10,213 nt of DNA from Rhodospirillales bacterium (lineage in GTDB: Bacteria; Pseudomonadota; Alphaproteobacteria; Rhodospirillales; JADHTD01), in the NCBI GenBank assembly GCA_016776525.1, contig JADHTD010000073.1, forward strand, positions 1-10,213. Reading direction: 5' to 3'. The notes under the pieces are model-generated. The model ran no database searches, was not told the origin of the DNA, and worked only from the letters and a program-made list of their open reading frames with translations. Of this stretch, positions 6,258-10,213 are shown piece by piece. Made by a program: the position numbers and the translations under genes. Every line of letters begins with the position of its first letter. Position 1 is the first letter of the stretch.

Positions 6258-7298
6258 TTGAGCAAAAAATTACGTGTAGCAACGACCGGCGCCGGTTATT
6301 TCAGCCAATTCCAATACAATGCCTGGAGCAAAATCGAGGAGGTCGATCTTGTTGCGGTGTTTAACCGGACCCGGTCGCATGCTGAGGATTACGCTAAACG
6401 CTATAACATTCCCGCCGTCTACGACGATCTGGAAGCCATGCTCAACGAAACCGAGTTGGACATCCTGGATATTATTACGCCACCGGTAACCCATTCGGAT
6501 TATGTGCGGGCCGCCCTCAACCATGACCTGACGGTCATCTGCCAGAAGCCGTTCACGCCGACCCTGGCCGATGCCCAGTCCCTGGTTGCCGATATCGAGG
6601 CCAAAGGCGCCACCGTCGTCATCCACGAAAACTTTCGTTTCATGCCCTGGTTCCGGCAGCTTAAATCGATGATCGATGAGGGCGTTTTCGGCGACCTCTA
6701 TCAGGTTTCCTTCTGGCTCAGGACCGGTGACGGCCAGGGGCCGGAAGCCTATCTCAACCGGCAGCCCTATTTCCAGACAATGGAACGGTTCCTGATCCAT
6801 GAAACCGGAATCCATGTTATCGACGTCTTCCGCTTTCTGTTTGGCGAGGTCTCCTCCATTTTCGCTCAATTAGGAAAACTCAATCCGGTCATCGCCGGTG
6901 AAGATTCCGGCATCGTCCTGTTCAATTTCGAGAACGGGACCCGGGGACTTTTCGACGCCAACCGTCTGGTTGACCATAAGGCGGAAAACCGGCGTCTGGT
7001 GCATGGTGAAATGCTGATCGAGGGATCGGCGGCCAGTGCCCGTCTGACAGGCGACGGCGACATATTCCTGCGCAGCCATGACAGCAACGATGAACAAGCC
7101 GTCAGCTATGACTGGGAAAATATAGAATTTGCCGGCGATTGCGTGCGCAGCATCCAGCAGCACGTGGTCGATCATCTGATACGCGGGACGCCGCTGATGA
7201 ACACGGCACGGGACTATCTTAAGAATATTCAGATCGAGGAAGCCGTATACCGATCAGCAGAAACAGGCGCCTGCGTTGCCTTAAGATCAGACAATTAG
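6258..7298 (+). CDS. Gfo/Idh/MocA-family NAD(P)-dependent oxidoreductase
   Basis: Members oxidise or reduce sugars, inositols and related polyols. The 346-residue protein has an N-terminal Rossmann fold (GAGYFS at 11-16; FNRTRSHAEDYAKRYNIP as the second strand and cofactor-specificity loop), the ITPPVTH segment at 73-79 and a CQKPF motif at 95-99 with the catalytic lysine K97 (Gln in place of the usual Glu of EKP). NFRFMPWF at 125-132 and HETGIHVIDVFR at 181-192 follow, the latter holding the family H186/D189 pair. No signal peptide is present. It starts at TTG 6258: an in-frame TAG lies just upstream and AGGA (6247-6250) is 7 nt before the TTG, so no ATG start is available nearby. It follows the dehydrogenase by 36 nt in the same operon. 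The substrate is not predictable. Confidence 0.9.
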   Translation: MSKKLRVATTGAGYFSQFQYNAWSKIEEVDLVAVFNRTRSHAEDYAKRYNIPAVYDDLEAMLNETELDILDIITPPVTHSDYVRAALNHDLTVICQKPFTPTLADAQSLVADIEAKGATVVIHENFRFMPWFRQLKSMIDEGVFGDLYQVSFWLRTGDGQGPEAYLNRQPYFQTMERFLIHETGIHVIDVFRFLFGEVSSIFAQLGKLNPVIAGEDSGIVLFNFENGTRGLFDANRLVDHKAENRRLVHGEMLIEGSAASARLTGDGDIFLRSHDSNDEQAVSYDWENIEFAGDCVRSIQQHVVDHLIRGTPLMNTARDYLKNIQIEEAVYRSAETGACVALRSDN

Positions 7299-7319
7299 TA
7301 ATAAAGAGGAAGTCAGAGT

Positions 7320-7332
7320 CGGTATAACACCG
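7320..7332. promoter_or_regulatory. Small inverted repeat upstream of the gntR start
   Basis: CGGT-ATAAC-ACCG sits in the 59-nt gap before the regulator gene, 25 nt upstream of its ATG. It could be an autoregulatory operator or a weak leader hairpin, but 4-bp arms occur often by chance. Confidence 0.2.
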
Positions 7333-7357
7333 GCTGAAACGGGGAACAGTTTTTACA

Positions 7358-8080
7358 ATGGCAAGACGTCAGCAAGCAAACGCCAAGGCGAAGGGGTCCG
7401 ATAACGGCGCCAGTGGGGCACCGCGGGCGTCTTACGTTGACATCGCCTATCAGGAACTCAAGGAGCAAATCCTGCAAAACAAGATGCCGGCGGGGTATCA
7501 GGCAACCGAACAGGAACTGGCCGAACAGTTGGATATGAGCCGCACGCCGACCCGCGAGGCCCTGATCCGCCTGGCCAACGAAGGTCTCGTTGAAATCCGC
7601 CCGCGTCATGGCATGCGCGTGCTGCCGATCTCAGCCGAAGATATGCGGGAAATCTACGATATTCTGACCTCCCTGGAGTCGACGGCCGCCGGTCTGGTGG
7701 CCGACAAGGGGCTGAGTGACGGGGAGATCGCGAAATTAAAGGGTGCCGTCGCCGACATGGATGACTCCCTTAAAAAGGACGATCTCGTAGCCTGGGCCGA
7801 GGCCGATGAGCGCTTTCATGGGTTGCTGCTCGATTATTGCGGCAATTCGCGGATACAGGCCTTGGTCAACAACTTCATGGATCAATCCCACCGCTGCCGC
7901 ATGCTGACCTTGAAGCTACGGCCGAAACCGGCCAGGTCTACTGCCGATCATGCCGCCGTCGTCGATGCCATCAGCCGCCGCGACGCCGACGAAGCCCGGC
8001 GCATTCATCGCCAGCACCGGGAAAACAGCGGCGCCTTACTCATCGAACTGCTCAAGGATTTCGGCCTGACCCAGGTCTGA
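7358..8080 (+). CDS. GntR-superfamily (FadR/FCD-type) transcriptional regulator
   Basis: This is the likely local regulator of the cluster. The 240 residues begin with a basic, low-complexity tail (1-24). A winged helix-turn-helix follows at about 27-92: YQELKEQIL, then TEQELAEQLDMSRTPTREALIRLANEGLVEIRP with wing RHGMRVLP, the classic GntR signature. The helical FCD ligand-binding domain (about 95-235) carries probable metal/ligand residues D150 and H154 (EADERFH), H198 (ADHAAVVDAI) and H220. FCD regulators usually sense small carboxylates or sugar acids through a bound metal, which suits the transporter and dehydrogenases around it. It lies 59 nt after the oxidoreductase gene. The purine stretch GGGGAA is 11 nt from the ATG, a somewhat long spacing suggesting modest translation. 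Candidate operators: 3944-3957, and less surely 7320-7332 and 8111-8135. Confidence 0.93.
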   Translation: MARRQQANAKAKGSDNGASGAPRASYVDIAYQELKEQILQNKMPAGYQATEQELAEQLDMSRTPTREALIRLANEGLVEIRPRHGMRVLPISAEDMREIYDILTSLESTAAGLVADKGLSDGEIAKLKGAVADMDDSLKKDDLVAWAEADERFHGLLLDYCGNSRIQALVNNFMDQSHRCRMLTLKLRPKPARSTADHAAVVDAISRRDADEARRIHRQHRENSGALLIELLKDFGLTQV

Positions 8081-8110
8081 AGCCCTAAAAAAAGATATCG
8101 TCAATCAATG

Positions 8111-8135
8111 GGTGACCGGCAGCCTGGCGGTCACC
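8111..8135. promoter_or_regulatory. Perfect 8-bp inverted repeat between gntR and the aldo/keto reductase
   Basis: GGTGACCG (8111-8118) and CGGTCACC (8128-8135) flank a 9-nt spacer in the 74-nt gap between the two genes. There is no T-run after it in either direction, so it does not look like a complete intrinsic terminator. It may be a regulator-binding site or an mRNA hairpin that separates expression of the reductase from the upstream genes. No clear promoter was seen in the gap. Confidence 0.45.
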
Positions 8136-8154
8136 GAACTTGTGAGATCAGGGG

Positions 8155-9111
8155 ATGCAATACAAACAACTCGGCCGCACCGGCGTACAGGTTTCCGCCC
8201 TCTGTTTCGGCACCATGTCGTTTGGCGGCGATGCCGATGAGAAACAATCGGCAACCATGTTCAAGGCCTGTCGTGATGCCGGCATCAACTTCATCGATTG
8301 CGCCGACGCCTATTCGAAGGGCAAGGCGGAAACCATCCTCGGCTCCCTTATCAGGGATTGCCGCGACGACCTGGTGCTCACCTCTAAATGCTTTGGACAG
8401 ATAGAGGACGACATTAATGCCCGCGGCGGCAACCGGCGGCACATCCTCCATGCCGTCGAGTCCAGCCTGAAGCGTCTCGGCACCGACCGGCTGGACATTC
8501 TTTTCATGCACCGCTGGGATTCGGAGGTACCGTTGGAGGAAACCCTGCGGGCGCTCGAAAAGTTGGTTGCCGACGGCAAGGTCCTCTATCTCGGGGCCAG
8601 CAACTATGCGGCCTGGCAGGTCGCCAAAGGGCTCGGTATATCCGAGAAAAACAACTGGCCGCGTTTCGATGTCATCCAGCCCATGTATTCCCTGGTCAAG
8701 CGCCAGGCGGAAGTCGAACTGTTCCCCCTGGCCCAGGCCGAAGGATTGGGCGTTATCACCTATTCTCCCGTCGGCGGCGGCCTGCTCAGCGGCAAATACG
8801 GCAAAGACAAGCGGCCGGAGGCCGGGCGCCTGTTGAGCAACCGGCAATATAGGGAACGCTACGGCGAGGACTGGGTGTTCGATGTCGCCGAAGCCTTTAC
8901 CGCCCTGGCCATGGATCAAGGAACCCACCCCGTATCCCTGGCTGTTGCCTGGGCGGCGGCGCATCCGGCCGTCACCTGCCCGATTATCGGCGGGCGCAGC
9001 CTGCAACAACTGGAACCGTCGTTGCAGGCGCTTGAGGTGGCGATGACGGAAGACCTGTATGCCGAGATCGCCGCCCTCTCGCGCACACCGCCACAGGCGA
9101 CGGACCGTTAA
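8155..9111 (+). CDS. Aldo/keto reductase family oxidoreductase
   Basis: This NADPH-dependent TIM-barrel enzyme interconverts carbonyls and alcohols on aldehydes, ketones or sugars. The 318-residue protein opens with MQYKQLGRTGVQVSALCFGTM, the standard start of bacterial AKRs, which supports the ATG at 8155. The catalytic tetrad is present: D48 and Y53 in FIDCADAYSKG, K78 in LTSKCF, and H119 in LFMHRWD. The cofactor end is represented by YSPVGGGLLSGKYG and later by PIIGGRSLQQLE. No signal peptide is seen. It resembles the sugar-oxidising/L-glyceraldehyde-reductase-like AKRs often found in sugar-acid clusters, but the substrate is unknown. It follows gntR by 74 nt in the same direction and could be last in the operon or partly separate. 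The stop is 35 bp from the convergent SDR gene, and I saw no convincing terminator in that gap. Confidence 0.92.
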   Translation: MQYKQLGRTGVQVSALCFGTMSFGGDADEKQSATMFKACRDAGINFIDCADAYSKGKAETILGSLIRDCRDDLVLTSKCFGQIEDDINARGGNRRHILHAVESSLKRLGTDRLDILFMHRWDSEVPLEETLRALEKLVADGKVLYLGASNYAAWQVAKGLGISEKNNWPRFDVIQPMYSLVKRQAEVELFPLAQAEGLGVITYSPVGGGLLSGKYGKDKRPEAGRLLSNRQYRERYGEDWVFDVAEAFTALAMDQGTHPVSLAVAWAAAHPAVTCPIIGGRSLQQLEPSLQALEVAMTEDLYAEIAALSRTPPQATDR

Positions 9112-9146
9112 CTGGCACGGTTTTCGGAAGCATTATGTGGCGGTCT

Positions 9147-9992
9147 TTAAGAACATTTCTTTTTTGCCCGTTCCGCATAATCCGGGTGCCACCGCGATAA
9201 GGGCGGGCGGCTCTCGGTTATGTCTTGGGCGCCCCAAAGTATCCGCTTGTGGTCCATTTCGGTGGTCACCTCGCCATCGGGACAGAGGATATAAAAGTCA
9301 CCCCTATCCAGAGCCTCAACCATGAAATCGACAACCTGGTCCGGCAGCCAGGCGCCCTCCTGGTGGGGGTTGTCTCCGGTGGTGGTCCAGCCGGGGACCA
9401 GCAGGTGAGCGGATAATGAATTCTCACCCTGGTTATCCGGATCGGAGCGTATTTCATGCTCAAGGGATTCGGTATAGGTCTTCAAGGCGGACTTGGTGAT
9501 GTTGTAGATGGGATGGCCCGGCGGGTTGGTGATGCCTTGTTTGGAGCCAACGTTCAATATTATCCCGGGTTCGTCCATCGACAGCATTCCGGGCAGAAAG
9601 GCGCGAACGGCGTTAACCACCCCCCAAAAATTGACCTCCATGGCCTGGCGCCACTCAGCCAACTCCGCCCCGTGCCCCCGGCCGATGCGGGTGACGGCAT
9701 TGTTCATCAGGAAATTGACTTTGCCGAAGCGGCCCATGACATGGTCGTGGAGTTGACGGATTTGATCGGCATCGGAGAGATCCGTTGGTATTCCGCAAAT
9801 GTACTGCTTATCGTCAGACGCTACCGCAGAAACTTCCGCTACGGCGGCATCCAGGTTTTCTCCGGGCAGGTCAATAAGACAGACGCTCAGGCCATAGGTT
9901 GCGAAACGCCGGCCGGCCGCCTTGCCGATGCCGCTGGCGGCACCGGTGACCACGGCAACGTTGCCGGGATTAAATATACTTTTTCTTACCAT
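9147..9992 (-). CDS. Short-chain dehydrogenase/reductase (SDR, classical type)
   Basis: This NAD(P)-dependent Rossmann-fold oxidoreductase has 281 residues. It shows the classical motifs: TGAASGIG at 16-23, acidic D41 after the second strand (suggesting NAD preference), NNAV at 97-100 in place of the usual NNAG, N121 in VNFWG, catalytic S150 in NVGSKQG, and Y163/K167 in YNITK. The C-terminal part (about 205-281), with WLPDQVVDFMVEALDRGDFYILCPDG and WHPDYAERAKK, resembles SDRs annotated as acting on polyols or small alcohols, but no substrate is evident. It points towards the aldo/keto reductase gene. The start is ATG 9992: an in-frame TGA lies 9-12 nt upstream, and no good Shine-Dalgarno sequence precedes the ATG, so translation may be weak or use a short leader. 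Whether it belongs to the catabolic cluster is uncertain. Confidence 0.9.
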   Translation of the reverse strand: MVRKSIFNPGNVAVVTGAASGIGKAAGRRFATYGLSVCLIDLPGENLDAAVAEVSAVASDDKQYICGIPTDLSDADQIRQLHDHVMGRFGKVNFLMNNAVTRIGRGHGAELAEWRQAMEVNFWGVVNAVRAFLPGMLSMDEPGIILNVGSKQGITNPPGHPIYNITKSALKTYTESLEHEIRSDPDNQGENSLSAHLLVPGWTTTGDNPHQEGAWLPDQVVDFMVEALDRGDFYILCPDGEVTTEMDHKRILWGAQDITESRPPLSRWHPDYAERAKKKCS

Positions 9993-10016
9993 GCAATATT
10001 TTCACATTGCCTGTGC

Positions 10017-10090
10017 ATGTCTGCAATGGGTCATAAACAGACATAAAACGCATCCGCAAATTACGTCCGCTTAACCCCCGAAAGCGGACG
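10017..10090. repeat. Twin hairpin intergenic element, probable dispersed alphaproteobacterial repeat
   Basis: Two related inverted repeats lie in series in the gap between the SDR gene and the next gene. The first is ATGTCTG (10017-10023) and CAGACAT (10038-10044) with a 14-nt loop. The second is CGTCCGCTT (10064-10072) and AAGCGGACG (10082-10090) with a 9-nt loop. The arms share a TGTCYG/GTCCGC-like core. Translation of the plus strand across the first gives MSAMGHKQT, close to peptides of the MSAxGxKQT type that I recall from many spurious short ORFs in Rhizobiales genomes, where this repeat is common. Identity as a dispersed repeat is from memory; the palindromes are seen directly. Confidence 0.55.
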
Positions 10091-10098
10091 CTTATAAT
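10071..10098 (+). promoter_or_regulatory. Possible alternative promoter overlapping the second hairpin
   Basis: A perfect TATAAT at 10093-10098 is preceded after 16 nt by TTAACC (10071-10076), four of six to the -35 consensus. The -35 falls in the hairpin loop, so this may be a coincidence of AT-rich sequence. Confidence 0.25.
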
Positions 10099-10109
10099 TC
10101 CACCATTTT

Positions 10110-10139
10110 TTGACGCCCTTGACCTGAATATGGGATAAT
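10110..10139 (+). promoter_or_regulatory. Candidate sigma-70-like promoter of the gene beginning at 10167
   Basis: TTGACG at 10110-10115 (five of six to the -35 consensus) is followed after 18 nt by GATAAT at 10134-10139 (five of six to the -10). Transcription would begin near 10146, giving a leader of about 20 nt that still contains the GGGAG ribosome binding site at 10153-10157. Confidence 0.5.
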
Positions 10140-10166
10140 TCCCCTTGTACATGGGAGAAGTATCCG

Positions 10167-10213
10167 ATGAGACTGCTACGGCCCGCTTTATTCTTCTTTG
10201 TCTTTGTCTTTGT
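10167..10213 (+). CDS. Start of an unidentified gene with a hydrophobic (signal-like) N-terminus, truncated by window edge
   Basis: Only the first 15 full codons are visible: MRLLRPALFFFVFVF. Two arginines followed by a strongly hydrophobic run suggest a signal peptide or an N-terminal membrane anchor. Support for the start comes from GGGAG at 10153-10157 nine nt upstream and a good promoter-like pair before it. The visible end is made of three perfect CTTTGT hexamers (10196-10213) that encode alternating Phe and Val. An overlapping frame from ATG 10151 is also open but has no ribosome binding site. Function cannot be told. Confidence 0.55.
   Translation, partial: MRLLRPALFFFVFVF

Noticed and set aside
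2711..7328. Shared octamer GGTATAAC at 2711-2718 and 7321-7328 as a common operator
   Set aside because: An 8-mer shared by two places in 10 kb is not improbable, the flanks differ, and one copy lies in a terminator loop.
8131..9009. Open frame of 292 codons on the minus strand opposite the aldo/keto reductase
   Set aside because: Despite its length, the plus-strand frame carries the full AKR tetrad and start motif, and this one has no family signature.
9456..10046. Open frame of 196 codons on the plus strand ending in MSAMGHKQT
   Set aside because: Most of it is antisense to the SDR gene. Only its tail is informative, as a translated intergenic repeat.
1..10213. CRISPR arrays, tRNA or rRNA genes, transposases, phage or toxin-antitoxin genes
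   Set aside because: Looked for on both strands; no regularly spaced repeats, cloverleaf-like sequence, or mobile-element or defence protein signature was seen.

Overview
The window reads as part of an alphaproteobacterial chromosome carrying a sugar-acid or carboxylate uptake-and-oxidation cluster. This rests on moderately high GC judged by eye, a tripartite tricarboxylate transporter (TTT) of the kind that multiplies in alpha- and betaproteobacteria, and an intergenic palindromic element near the right end that resembles a dispersed repeat I recall from Rhizobiales/Rhodospirillales genomes. I cannot name the species from sequence alone.

Layout. On the minus strand, reading leftwards from a roughly 330-nt divergent control region (3777-4110), lie the periplasmic binding protein (tctC, 3776-2757), an unusually long small-permease subunit (tctB, 2605-1559) and the large permease (tctA, 1540 to beyond base 1). 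A perfect 14-bp stem followed by five T residues lies between tctC and tctB and probably lowers expression of the membrane subunits relative to the binding protein. On the plus strand, reading rightwards from the same control region, are an SMP-30/gluconolactonase-type beta-propeller (4111-5124), an isocitrate/isopropylmalate-dehydrogenase-family enzyme (5121-6221, 4-bp ATGA overlap), a Gfo/Idh/MocA oxidoreductase (6258-7298, TTG start), a GntR/FadR-type regulator (7358-8080) and an aldo/keto reductase (8155-9111). A convergent short-chain dehydrogenase (9992-9147, minus) closes the block. A new plus-strand gene with a hydrophobic N-terminus begins at 10167 and runs off the window.

How the genes may work together (inference). 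TctC captures an organic or sugar acid and TctAB imports it. One of the oxidoreductases (MocA-type, aldo/keto reductase or SDR) could oxidise a sugar-like compound to a lactone, the SMP-30 protein could hydrolyse the lactone, and the IDH/IPMDH-family enzyme could oxidise, and possibly decarboxylate, the resulting hydroxyacid. The GntR/FadR protein is the obvious candidate regulator, and a near-palindrome centred on GTATAC next to a sigma-70-like promoter in the divergent region is the obvious candidate operator. No aldolase, dehydratase or kinase lies in the window, so the substrate cannot be assigned.

I saw no tRNA, rRNA, CRISPR array, transposase or phage gene. The cluster looks like a mostly ordinary catabolic locus. 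The points that deserve a second look are the long TctB, the tctC-tctB stem-loop, the GTATAC palindrome, the Phe in place of the usual catalytic Tyr in the dehydrogenase, and the twin hairpin element at 10017-10090.
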